From: Fontibacillus panacisegetis
Lineage (GTDB): Bacteria; Bacillota; Bacilli; Paenibacillales; Paenibacillaceae
Assembly (NCBI RefSeq): GCF_900102215.1
Contig: NZ_FNBG01000007.1
Coordinates: 1 to 64,000 of the forward strand
Length of the DNA stretch: 64,000 nucleotides
Reading direction: 5' to 3'
In this document: piece by piece, positions 32,001 through 58,026 of the stretch
How the letters are laid out: every line of letters starts with the position of its first letter
How positions within the stretch are numbered: position 1 is the first letter of the stretch
Translations under genes and position numbers: made by a program
The notes under the pieces: generated by a model
Told to the model about the DNA's origin: nothing
Databases searched by the model: none
Seen by the model: the letters and a program-made list of their open reading frames with translations, nothing else

Positions 32001-34443
32001 TATTGTCGATAGGCCGACCAATAGGAACCCGTTCAATCTGCTCACCAGTAGAGCAATCAAAATAGGAAACATCAATTGTTGCTTCAGTAGGACCGTACAA
32101 ATTGATCAGCTTGGTCGATCCACCGCGATACAGCAATTGATTAAATCTTTTTACCTGCTCTACATTTAACGCTTCGCCACTCGCAAACACTTGACGCAAG
32201 CTTGTGAGCGAGTTCGTAACAATATCGTCTCCTGCCTCGATAGAATCCAGAAACGCCGATAACATCGAAGGAACAAAATGAATGGTAGTTACTTTATTGC
32301 GTGCTATAGCTTCTACGATCTGCTGAGGGTCCTTTTCCCCACCAGGCTCAAGGAATACGACCTTGGCTCCTTGAATGGCCCACCAGAATTGCTCCCAGAC
32401 AGATACATCGAAGGTATAAGGTGTTTTCTGCAAAATAACATCCGCTTCTCCAATCGGGTATTTCTTCTGCATCCAATGGAGACGGTTCACTAATGAACGA
32501 TGCTCGATCATAACACCCTTTGGATTTCCTGTCGTTCCTGAGGTGTAAATAATGTAAGCCAAATCGCCAGGACCAGCAGCAAGCGGCAGATTACGATCAT
32601 CGCCCACATATAACTCCGCATCATCTACGATTAACGTTGTCACATTTCCCTGTACATTTCCTCCGTTCCCGGAAGTATCTGTTTCATTGGCTATCAAAAT
32701 ATTGTGGAGCATGGATTCAAATTTCCGCTGTGTCAGCACCACCTTGGCCCCGCTATCCCTCAGCATGTAGCCAATCCGCTCTTCCGGCAATGAAGGATCA
32801 ATCGGGAGATAAGCGCCTCCAGCTTTCAGAACCGCTAACAGCACAACGGACATTTCAATGGATCGTTCAATCATGACGCCTACGATTTGATCCGGCTTGA
32901 CTCCTAATTGCTGTAATCTGCGTGCAGCCTGATTCACTCGTCGGTTAAGTGCATTGTATGTAAGCTGCTCTTCACCAAAAGTTACGGCAGTCTGCTCCAG
33001 TTCCTTGACTGCTATTCTTTCAAACTGCTCTACAATAGTTGTGTTTTCTGGAAATTCTGCCTCAGTATCGTTAAATACTTCGAAAATTTGCCTGCGTTCT
33101 TCCTCTGTCACAACCTCATACGAATCAATAGAAACATCTGAATTCAAAACGATCTGCTGAGCTAAATTCAAAAGATGCGAGCTTATCCTGCGAACCATGT
33201 CCGAATCGTATCGGGCTGCGTTATATCTAAAACTAATCTCTAGTGTTCTACCTGGTGCAACCAAAACATCAAAATCATAGTTGGTTTGCTCAAAGCCTTC
33301 AAAACCAGTAATATTCACTAGTCTTGATTCCTTCTCTTCTTCACTTCCCATGATTTCTTCAGAGATCGGATAATTTTCAAAGACAACAATATGCTGAATC
33401 AATTGCTGCTTGAGCATAGATTTAGCCTGTATATCGGCAAGCGACAAATAGGAGTACCTGTTTGATTCAACGAATGCAGATTGCATGCGCCTTACTATTG
33501 AGGCAAACGTATCTCCCTCTGCTGAGGAGACCTTTACTGGTATGGTGTTAATGAACAAACCTACCATTTCTTCAATGCCGGCCACCTCATCTGGTCTTCC
33601 CGACACAACTGTTCCAAATACTGCCTCATTAGAACGATTATATATTTGAAGCAAGAGACCCCAGATTGCCTGAAACACCGTACTCAAAGTAGTTTGATGC
33701 TTCTGAGATAGCTGGATCAAATCCTGGGTTAGCGATTCGTCCAAACGAAGCGTTTCTTGCATCAGTTCAAACTTTTCCTCAGTAAAACCACCCAGCTTGC
33801 GCCCGGGCAATGCCGTTTCCTGTTCAACATCTCCAATGTACTGATTCCAGTAGCTCAAGGCCTCTTCTCTGCTCTGTTCGCTCACCCATTGAATATAGCT
33901 GCTGTAGGGAAAAATCGGGCCAAGCTGGACTGGACGAGATTCCTTAAGTGCACTATATATTTCAAAAAATTCTTTAGCGATAATGCCCAGACACCATCCA
34001 TCCATAATGATGTGAGGGAAGCTCCAGACCAGCTCAAACCTTTCTTCATCCCATGCAAAAACGGATAAACGAATCAGACCTTCAGCCTCCAGATCAAAGC
34101 GCTGCTTCCGATCCTCAAGCTTAAAGTCTTCGAACCTAGACACTTTGACTTCCTCATTCAAGCCACTTAGATCCTCAAAATAAAATTGCGCCTCTTGTTC
34201 TGAGAGAACGACCTGTAAAGGTCGCTCCTCATTTTTATATACAAATACCGTACGGAATACATCAAAACGCTCAATGATCATCTCTAAACTACGATTGAGC
34301 AGATCAGGATCAAGCTTTTCGCTTACTGTCACAATATTTTGTTGGAAATAGGCGTCTGATTCCGGATCAAGCATAAAGTGATACAGCATTCCCTCTTGCA
34401 TCGGGGACAACGGATATAGATTCAGGATTTGTACTTGACTCAA
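18757..34443 (-). CDS. Four-module NRPS ending in a condensation-like release domain
   Basis: A 5228-residue synthetase with a TTG start, 6 bp after the previous gene. Domains (approximate residues; carrier Ser): C4 1-465 - A4 468-987 - PCP4 S1035; C5 - A5 1535-2034 - PCP5 S2086 - E5; C6 - A6 3065-3535 - PCP6 S3587; C7 - A7 4095-4582 - PCP7 S4629; terminal C-like domain about 4790-5228. Codes read by eye: A4 DVWHFSLID (Ser), A5 DVRHFSVVE (unassigned), A6 DAWFLGNVV (Leu), A7 DAFWIGGTF (Val). E5 makes residue 5 D-configured. C4 reads PHIIMDG instead of HHxxxDG but keeps the catalytic His; the other C domains are regular. No thioesterase GxSxG domain is present. The last domain carries AHIIFDYMS, so release, probably by ring closure onto the beta-amino group, may be done by it. 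Confidence 0.93.
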   Translation of the reverse strand: MSQVQILNLYPLSPMQEGMLYHFMLDPESDAYFQQNIVTVSEKLDPDLLNRSLEMIIERFDVFRTVFVYKNEERPLQVVLSEQEAQFYFEDLSGLNEEVKVSRFEDFKLEDRKQRFDLEAEGLIRLSVFAWDEERFELVWSFPHIIMDGWCLGIIAKEFFEIYSALKESRPVQLGPIFPYSSYIQWVSEQSREEALSYWNQYIGDVEQETALPGRKLGGFTEEKFELMQETLRLDESLTQDLIQLSQKHQTTLSTVFQAIWGLLLQIYNRSNEAVFGTVVSGRPDEVAGIEEMVGLFINTIPVKVSSAEGDTFASIVRRMQSAFVESNRYSYLSLADIQAKSMLKQQLIQHIVVFENYPISEEIMGSEEEKESRLVNITGFEGFEQTNYDFDVLVAPGRTLEISFRYNAARYDSDMVRRISSHLLNLAQQIVLNSDVSIDSYEVVTEEERRQIFEVFNDTEAEFPENTTIVEQFERIAVKELEQTAVTFGEEQLTYNALNRRVNQAARRLQQLGVKPDQIVGVMIERSIEMSVVLLAVLKAGGAYLPIDPSLPEERIGYMLRDSGAKVVLTQRKFESMLHNILIANETDTSGNGGNVQGNVTTLIVDDAELYVGDDRNLPLAAGPGDLAYIIYTSGTTGNPKGVMIEHRSLVNRLHWMQKKYPIGEADVILQKTPYTFDVSVWEQFWWAIQGAKVVFLEPGGEKDPQQIVEAIARNKVTTIHFVPSMLSAFLDSIEAGDDIVTNSLTSLRQVFASGEALNVEQVKRFNQLLYRGGSTKLINLYGPTEATIDVSYFDCSTGEQIERVPIGRPIDNTELYILSERGTIQPIGVAGELCIAGVQLARGYLNRPELTAEKFVPIPFRPEARMYRTGDLARWLPDGNIEYLGRIDHQVKIRGYRIELGEIETALLSHPAVKETVVIDREDSHREKYLCAYLVAEGAEPLQSKELREWLSVKLPQYMIPMHYVMLERMPLSPNGKISRNQLPSPEGNQVGRAEYAAAKNIVEVQLVRIWQEVLGLQKIGVKDNFFEIGGHSLRATTLVAKIHKEMNCSLALKDVFQYPTIEQMAEVISAMEKDDFESIPQVEERKYYPVSSGQKRLYILNQIEGGELSYNMPGAMTLEGRLDLNRLEEAFRQLIARHEILRTSFEMVEGEPVQRVHSSVSFSMEKYTPEGNIEEATRAFVRLFDLQQAPLMRAAVMELKPDQHILLYDMHHIISDGASIEVLIQELILLYSSSSKELAPLRIQYKDYAVWQQGDMQGERKKAQEEYWLDVFQGELPVLEMPTDFARAAIQRFEGDSIEFVIDKHRSEGLKQLAAETGSTLYMVLLSVYTTLLHKYTGQEDIIVGSPIAGRHHAELENLIGMFVNTLAFRSYPEGDKTVRDLILEIKEHTIEAYENQDYPFEELVEKLDIRRDLGRNPLFDTMFVLQNTEATVLEMDGVQLIPYQLGHSVAKFDITLQVMEQADELICSLDYATSLFKRETMERLTVHLMQLIDAMIIDPQAKLASIELITPDEKAQILDQFNDTDSNIYQNETIITLFEAQVERRSEHTAISFEGANMSYGELNKRANALARTLQAKGVTSGHRVGIMAERSLEMMVGIYAILKTGGAYVPIDPDFPKDRVSFILEDSEAKLLLTQNRFMERAESSFDGKLASLDDPSIYNEDVSNLSPAAGPKDLAYVMYTSGSTGRPKGVMIEHHSVVNYLSWLQAQYPINESDIILQKTTITFDVSVRELFWWVLTGSKMVLLSVGGEKNPEQILHTIQEQKITMIHFVPAMLNAFLEYVQHVPRKELMDKLGSLRQVFTSGEALQPQYAAHFWRMLEGKEISLINVYGPTEATVEVSYFNCEPDQSFKVMPIGKPVHNTKLYVMKEGTTSLQPIGVAGELCIAGVQVARGYLNRPELNDEKFVVDPFTPGGRMYRTGDLVRWMPDGNIEYLGRIDHQVKVRGYRIELGEVEEQLLNVEMVREAVVIPREDESGQKLLWAYFVADKELKASEINKALGQLLPNYMIPSWYVQLDRIPLTSNGKVDRKALAALEGDFAAGTEYVPPRSSVEKLLASVWQDVLGVEAVGIMDNFFELGGDSIKSIGVSSRLHQAGYKLEIRHMFNHSTIAELSQHVKPIVRNADQGEVTGKVGFTPIQHWFLEQKLQDQHHFNQAIMTYRQQGFDESALRKALNKLGEHHDALRVVLRRNENELEAWNRAASEGELFALEIIDFTSEPNLENAIEEKANEIQSSISLENGPLMRAGLFRCVDGDHLLLVIHHLVVDGVSWRILLEDLATGYDQALRGEELRLPAKTDSFQLWIDRLSDYASKSVVVSELEYWRSILGTETQPLPKDMHCDQPLLRDTDMITIQWSQEETEQLLKQANQAYNTDMNDLLLTALGMAVSDWSGVSQVLLNLEGHGRESIIPDMDITRTVGWFTSLYPVLLDVQSDTELPLQIKRIKESLRQIPNKGIGYGILKYLSGQFDESALAMRPEICFNYLGQFDQDLDKSDLELSPYSSGAAMSENMVSTYALEVNGMIVGGRLEFSLSYSTKQYRKETMEQLAELYQKNLKNVISHCAAKKITEPTPSDFLVKGMTLEELQQLSQQMERSGNIENIYPLAPMQKGMMFHSQMDPDSGAYFEQMTFTMKGTLSRDVFVQSLDILTQRHDVLRTNFYTGWKDQTLQVVFQDRRTKFVYEDLRSMPEQELESYIKKLQQEDKAKGFDLAQDALMRITVVRTGESEYRFLWSFHHILMDGWCLFIVAKEVFSTYISLSNNEKLELGRAWPYRQYFEWLERQDAGAAASYWREYLSGYEQQITLPQAKTRRKTGEYVSEKLVCTLGRELTGRIQKTAKRQQVTVNTLIQTAWGILLQRYNGTDDVVFGNVVSGRPADIPGIETMIGLFINTVPVRIRCHSEATVEEVMRTVQEQALSSQAYDTYPLYEIQALSSQKQGLINHIVVFENYPVDQQVEEMESGGQAGFEIVDVEVVEQTNYDFNLIVIPDEEIAIRLEYNASLFDTAGIEVIKDHLVHLMEQISANPHIPVSELKLVTEEEESRILKVFNDTSKDYPKDRTIHELFEAQVQRAPEQIAVVLEDTRLTYRELNEQANRLARALRAEGVGAGQFVGILADRSPEMIAGILGVLKAGGAYVPIDPEYPQERISYMLQDSRAKVLLVQNQWKDYAVFDGKKIELGDTTQYSDDASNLEPVSKANDLVYVIYTSGTTGKPKGVMVEHRSVVNLSLWHQRVYEIDQNDRSTLFAGVGFDASAWEIFPYLLAGSTIYVVDAESRLNPEQLNSFMNQNKISISFLPSQLCEHYMEFDNQHLRALLTGGDKLQRYNPNRYQLYNNYGPTENTVVTTYFRVDQLEDNIPIGRPIDNCRVYILDAQQQLQPVGVTGEIYISGAGIARGYLNQPDLTIEKFLSDPFVPGEVMYRTGDLGKWLPDGSISYLGRLDHQVKIRGFRIELGEIEAQLLKDNRVKDAVVTVDEHRGEKSLCAYYAVGKEQSIPVAELKKQILSELPVYMMPAAFVELSEMPLTPNGKIDRKALPIPDWSAHEDTYVAPEDEVEQRLADLWGEVLGIERVGAMDHFFELGGHSLNASMLLSRINKTFQVTLPLRILFEAPTLKWQAEKIKSAKPAGFEELRPAEKRAYYPVTSAQNRLLLVHDLHPVNTTYNVPFVLESQNILDPELIERTLVQLIERHEAFRTSFELRDGEYVQNIHDQVAFQLHKSQLTAANGSEEEKVLLEKKMNDFVQPFELTQAPLLRAELVATNGNRSFLMLDMHHTIADGVSMEIMIEEFYAIYNGEPLSESRHQYKDYAVWLDRLKANGVMKQHESFWLETYSDEIPVLSLPTDYPRPQIQSHAGSSVSLIVMEPGLLEEIRRIAAETGTTVYMVLFAGYQVLLHHYSGQEDLVIGTPIAGREHADIQRTIGMFVNTLAVRGKPESGKSYRQILLELKEHFLQVLEHQLYPFEELVDQLQLQRDVSRHPLFDTLFTLRTSALNKSEIQDDYFTPYEINSGISKFDLSLFAEEKGQYLQLDLEYATKLFRKDTAERILEHYVSILKSVVANVDESIENMTMITDKEYELIVHHFNDTVTDYPREATIHGLFKERAQSIPDRIAIVEEGRILTYRELDEQADILAQQLLGLGVKSQEPIGLMTERSAAAIIGMLGILKAGGVYLPIDSSYPDERILYMIEDASIRTLMAESPERAKGLDFDGTVLSLNKINPIASPSALPSVAANDLSYIMYTSGSTGKPKGVMVQHRNVIRLVQNTNYVTFEEGDRILLTGNITFDACTFEIWGALLNGLELHIIPESEILDADLLSDAIRIKHITTMWLTSSLFNQHAQYRPNMFTPLRHLIVGGDVLAPSYIRNVKQHSPDLKLINGYGPTENTTFSTCFQIDGEYANIPIGKPIANSTLYIVDKKLRLQPIGVPGEIVVGGDGVAYGYLNQEELTKLKFVPDPYNDGERLYLTGDLGRWLPDGTVEYIGRMDNQVKIRGYRIEIGEIEKQLMDYEDVNEALVVVAESSDRQKYLCAYVASNAQLNPQELKAHLTSKLPDYMVPSRYAVLERLPLTSNGKIDRRALPLPESVQIVQSEYTAPRNEVETRLAELWQQVLTIERVSIHDNFFELGGHSLKAIQIVSKARELGISISLNQLFQEQTINGLSRVIAETSSVRDSSSEQTVAITREEAEEALSKYTGYTCQLLLEESTDLSSTEGKWILLEVETPFLSGEEQDRLITFIQSHVDSSLHPHVIQTNRGIEDVAVGLEQEKSLDGWSAEGDANKLVDRLVDATMEQLDSMYETILHKPVIGTQPLSGMQRYHMKHPDSSGTVIELNRYVRTELLAEAIRLLVHKHEMLRCTLSSFDSNPVWEIRETPDELPLPVLNLSKYQPKLAEEVSVKLMSRLFYKPYDMHAGLPLYRMLLVERNLREHYLLLPCAHIIFDYMSSECISRDLIRIYDLLESGKELPAGESRSYSEYTTQLSRGLQGLEEAQLIDQFLLKAFESKANMVEEKLAHKNAKQYTKFSWSLATEPDDSKVSAERLWQAAFSQVVQICCSYLNVDQIPVWITNFGRQYEHSVYYDMVGEFIDQIPILAHQSDTPEALAETVQMRIDKAVRHNINFMSLMYDPEMASKYPEASQLLRSSLEGTPIIFNYIGEGGAASMGSMIEQVEQMEGQFEDRVIMFTARFSENQLYLSLVLPYEEHHDTMVNSMKLNDHLASQSIEYKGILS
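31485..33060 (-). repeat. Ser adenylation domain A4, near-copy of A3
   Basis: The whole A4 domain of the second NRPS is very similar to A3 of the first (36240-37760) at DNA level: long stretches such as 32330-32520 versus 37070-37260 differ at only scattered bases, and the specificity codes are identical. The flanking C and PCP regions do not share this level of identity. Confidence 0.8.
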
Positions 34444-34449
34444 TTGAAA

Positions 34450-55212
<20,763 letters not shown>

Positions 55213-55218
55213 TTAATT

Positions 55219-56427
55219 TCATAGTGAAAGCACCAATTCGTTCATATTGCCAACAATATCCCCTTCTGAAAGTCCCTTTGTCTGTAAAATGCAGCGTACT
55301 AGCTCGCAAGCCGCACTCTTTTGTTCCTCCGCCAAAACCCCGCCGTCCTGCTCAAATCCTGCATGGATTTGCTTCAGCTTTCTTATGGGCTGCACCACTC
55401 CCGCTTCATATTCGTCTTCAGCTTCATTCTGATTTGGCGTGGATACAGCAAGTGCAAGACATCGGTTAATAAAATTCGTATTTTTATGGAGCAACATATG
55501 GTCATTCTTAAATCGAGTTATATCTTCTTCTTTATCAAAAGCGAACGCCTCAATTTGTACTGGTATATCTTTGATCATGTTGCGTAAAACAGAGCCTGGC
55601 CCAAGTTCGATTAATAAATTTACCTTCTGTTTACTCATGAAGCATATCGATGGCTCCCACATAACAGGACAAGTCATTTGTAAAAGCAAACTATGTGCAA
55701 TATCGAGTGGAGAAATATAAGGACGTCCCGTTAAGTTAGAAATGACAGGAACGTTCCAATTTTGAAAAGTACATTGATCGAGAATGAACGACAGCTTGTC
55801 TGCAGCTTGCTGCATCAGAGGACTGTGAAAAGGTCCACTTACATTTAGAGGTACATGGCCCACCTTATTTCGGTCAAGTATGTCCAATAATTTGGGAGCA
55901 GAGCTGCGATGAGCAGAAACAACGTATTGTTTTGAGGTGTTATAGCAAGACACGACTACAGGAGCTTCATCCGAAGTGATTTCCCTACATACCTGTTCAA
56001 TCCACTCTTTTCTGACTCCCTTTACTGAAACCATAATCCCGATTCCATCCTTAGCCGATTCTTCCATAAGCAGACCTCTTTGACGCACTATGTATAATGC
56101 GCTGTCAAAGCTCAGAGCTCCAGCAGCAACTAATGCTGAGTATTCTCCAAGACTATGTCCTGCAACGAACCTTGGTTGTATTCCTATCTCGTTCATGTAG
56201 AAACGATGTGCTATCGTGCTTACAGTAAGTATCGCCGGCTGAGCATTCATCGTTCGGGATAACTCAGACAAGCTTCCATCCAGGCAAAGCGCCCTTAGAT
56301 CCATTCCTAAAATTTCATTTGCTTCTTCAAAGATCTCACGAGCTTCAAAATAATTTTCCAATAGCCACTTGCCCATTCCTACATATTGTGAGCCCTGGCC
56401 TGGAAATACCAATGCTGCTTGACTCAT
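55219..56427 (-). CDS. Malonyl-CoA:ACP transacylase (FenF/ItuD type), first gene of the operon
   Basis: A 402-residue trans-acting acyltransferase. GQGSQ (11-14 region), the catalytic Ser92 in GHSLGEYSA, a conserved Arg in IVRQRGLLM and catalytic His201 in VSGPFHSPLM are present, as in malonyl-CoA transacylases. The length and the tail of about 90 residues after the catalytic domain match the FenF/ItuD proteins that open iturin and mycosubtilin operons. It should load malonate onto ACP2 of the hybrid synthetase, which has a KS but no AT domain. It starts with AGAGGTG 8 nt ahead of the ATG and ends 30 bp before the preferred synthetase start, so it is the promoter-proximal gene. The names fenF/ituD are family analogies, so no symbol is given. 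Confidence 0.92.
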   Translation of the reverse strand: MSQAALVFPGQGSQYVGMGKWLLENYFEAREIFEEANEILGMDLRALCLDGSLSELSRTMNAQPAILTVSTIAHRFYMNEIGIQPRFVAGHSLGEYSALVAAGALSFDSALYIVRQRGLLMEESAKDGIGIMVSVKGVRKEWIEQVCREITSDEAPVVVSCYNTSKQYVVSAHRSSAPKLLDILDRNKVGHVPLNVSGPFHSPLMQQAADKLSFILDQCTFQNWNVPVISNLTGRPYISPLDIAHSLLLQMTCPVMWEPSICFMSKQKVNLLIELGPGSVLRNMIKDIPVQIEAFAFDKEEDITRFKNDHMLLHKNTNFINRCLALAVSTPNQNEAEDEYEAGVVQPIRKLKQIHAGFEQDGGVLAEEQKSAACELVRCILQTKGLSEGDIVGNMNELVLSL

Positions 56428-57056
56428 TTAATTTTCACCTCTTTGACCAATGATGAGGAAATAAGATTGCTAGAAATCTTTGATGTAAAATGTTAGTTAA
56501 TAGAATATAAATTTTATTAAATTCTTATTTATGTAAATAAATTATTTTTTGTTATTATTTGTATTAAATTGGGTATTAATTAATATTAATCCATTTGATG
56601 TTCCAATCCCTTCCTCTACTATCTTTCCTATAAATTACTTTAATGTATTATTTTAAAATATAACTTTCGTATATTACAATAATATTTATATTTTGGAATT
56701 TCAATATATTTTTTCATTTTATCTCATATTTACCATAAAAGTTAATATTATATTAATCCATGAGTGTTAATTTATTATTATCGTGGTATAAACATTCATT
56801 TACACCTTTAAATGAATGTACTAGAAATCTGAATCAGAAATGTAAACGATAAAATTTCAAATTTCACTTTTGTTTATGCGAAGTTTATTGACATAGCATC
56901 AAAATAAACAATCCACTATATGGAATTAATATATTTCGATTGGAATTTGATTGCTTATCGTGGCATATATTTCATGGAACCATCTTACAAGCTCAGCTTA
57001 GAACGCTTGGGAAATTAGAGGCATCTTAATTCAATGAATATTGGAGGTATTTATCA
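56428..57056. other. Long AT-rich leader/promoter region of the lipopeptide operon
   Basis: About 630 bp, much richer in A and T than the flanking genes (runs such as TTAATTAATATTAAT and many TTTATT blocks), with no supported gene. It must hold the minus-strand promoter of the 39-kb operon and the plus-strand promoter of the small membrane protein. I cannot choose a -35/-10 pair with confidence. Such AT-rich, probably bent DNA is a typical target of AbrB- or Rok-like silencers, which is only an inference here. Confidence 0.55.
56792..56819. promoter_or_regulatory. Perfect 11-bp inverted repeat in the operon control region
   Basis: ACATTCATTTA (56792-56802) and TAAATGAATGT (56809-56819) are separated by 6 bp. 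This is a symmetric operator-like dyad about 365 bp upstream of the transacylase start. No binding protein is identified. Confidence 0.5.
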
Positions 57057-57299
57057 GTGGATAAACAATCATTCGGTTCGTTTACAGCAAGATACCTTAA
57101 AATTTTCGGAATTTTGGGACTAATCGTCGGAGTCGTTTTGTTCATTCTAACCATAGCTGGACTAGAAATTCCTGTTGTAATCGGAACAACGTCCTATGAA
57201 GGTATGACATCATCTCTCTTTCTCCTCATTGGATCACCAATTGCGCTGCTGATCATCGGATTTATCGTTTCCATTTTTGCTTATTCTGCAAAAAAATAA
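57057..57299 (+). CDS. Small membrane protein with two transmembrane helices
   Basis: An 80-residue hypothetical protein. It begins with GTG, 9 nt after a clear TTGGAGG ribosome site. It has two hydrophobic helices (about 14-38 and 52-76) separated by a short polar loop with GTTSYEGM, and a lysine tail (SAKK), so it is probably a small inner-membrane protein. It is divergent from the lipopeptide operon and sits just left of the MITE-like element. The family is not recognised. A role in immunity to the neighbouring lipopeptide is conceivable but unsupported. Confidence 0.7.
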   Translation: MDKQSFGSFTARYLKIFGILGLIVGVVLFILTIAGLEIPVVIGTTSYEGMTSSLFLLIGSPIALLIIGFIVSIFAYSAKK

Positions 57300-57318
57300 T
57301 TATAGGTTCATATACGAA

Positions 57319-57720
57319 GGGGCTGTTCCAAAAGTAGGTTTACTGTCAAAACTAGAAATAGCGGTGCAAGGAAGATGGTCCCTGCACCGCTTGATCCTGC
57401 CAAACATTCTATGACCGTATCTCATGTCTAATAGTGTCATGATGCGGAATTCCTGAAATTCCTGCAAATGTGCAGGCTTTGTTTATGTAAAGCCCCTAAA
57501 TGCCCTAAATTGCTGCAAATGTGCAGGTTTTCTCTAAGGATTCTCTTCAAACTAGTCTATTCTGAAACATATTCCTGCATTTTTGCAGGCTTTTGTGCAT
57601 CCTTTCATGGCTACTTTAATAAAACTGCATTTTTGCAGCTTTTCCTCATAACTAGCCTTTCCACTGCTAAAGAAGAGGTTGTCCCTCAAAATTATCTTAG
57701 ATAACTTTTGGGACAGCCTC
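57319..57720 (+). mobile_element. MITE-like element, complete copy
   Basis: A 402-bp non-coding element with terminal inverted repeats: GGGGCTGTTCCAAAAGT (57319-57335) and, inverted, ACTTTTGGGACAGCCTC (57704-57720), 15/17 matching. Inside are a hairpin GCGGTGCA/TGCACCGC (57361-57390) and four palindromic units of the CTGCAwwTkTGCAG type at 57461, 57512, 57574 and 57624, spaced 50-62 bp. The right half recurs at 1-202. The ends look like those of common Firmicute insertion sequences, but no transposase is present and I assign no family. No clear target duplication is seen. Confidence 0.7.
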
Positions 57721-57724
57721 TCTT
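57669..57724. terminator. Strong stem-loop at the right end of the MITE-like element
   Basis: AAGAAGAGGTTGTCCCTCAAAATTATC pairs imperfectly with GATAACTTTTGGGACAGCCTCTCTT around a TTAG loop. It lies just downstream of the minus-strand gene ending at 57745 and could end that decaying operon. Confidence 0.5.
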
Positions 57725-57744
57725 ATTGTTGATTGCCTAACTTT

Positions 57745-58026
57745 TCAGGATTCTTCTACCCATACCAACATTTCACCAAGTCCGCAATTTGCCCATGTAA
57801 AGTAAGGAATGAACTTTAGGGTAGTATTTTCTTTATGCCACTGTGAATCGCTTCGATACAGGTGGTTTGACCATCCCTCAGCTTGGTTAGGGGCACAACG
57901 TTTACCCGTCGCCAGTATGACATTCAAACCTTCTCGCAAGCTATCATCAGGGATTACCTCAAAATGACTCTTTACATAAAATTTGGATATAACCCCCATA
58001 CCGATGATTCCGACACGAATGTTCAT
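57745..58026 (-). pseudogene. Chimeric remnant: Gfo/Idh/MocA start fused to a GH127 tail
   Basis: A 93-codon frame. The first 20 or so residues, IRVGIIGMGVISKFYVK, are the Rossmann start of a Gfo/Idh/MocA oxidoreductase, which would normally continue for about 350 residues. The end, LKFIPYFTWANCGLGEMLVW, is the conserved C-terminus of GH127/DUF1680 beta-L-arabinofuranosidases (usually IPYYAWANRGxGEMxVW). An internal deletion has therefore joined two unrelated genes, near 57930-57966. Its ATG overlaps the upstream dehydrogenase stop by 4 bp, so it was once a coupled operon gene. Unlikely to be functional. Confidence 0.7.

Noticed and set aside
56889..56894. TTGACA on the plus strand as the -35 of the small membrane protein gene
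   Set aside because: The nearest TATATG-like -10 is about 23 bp away and no other good hexamer sits at 16-18 bp.
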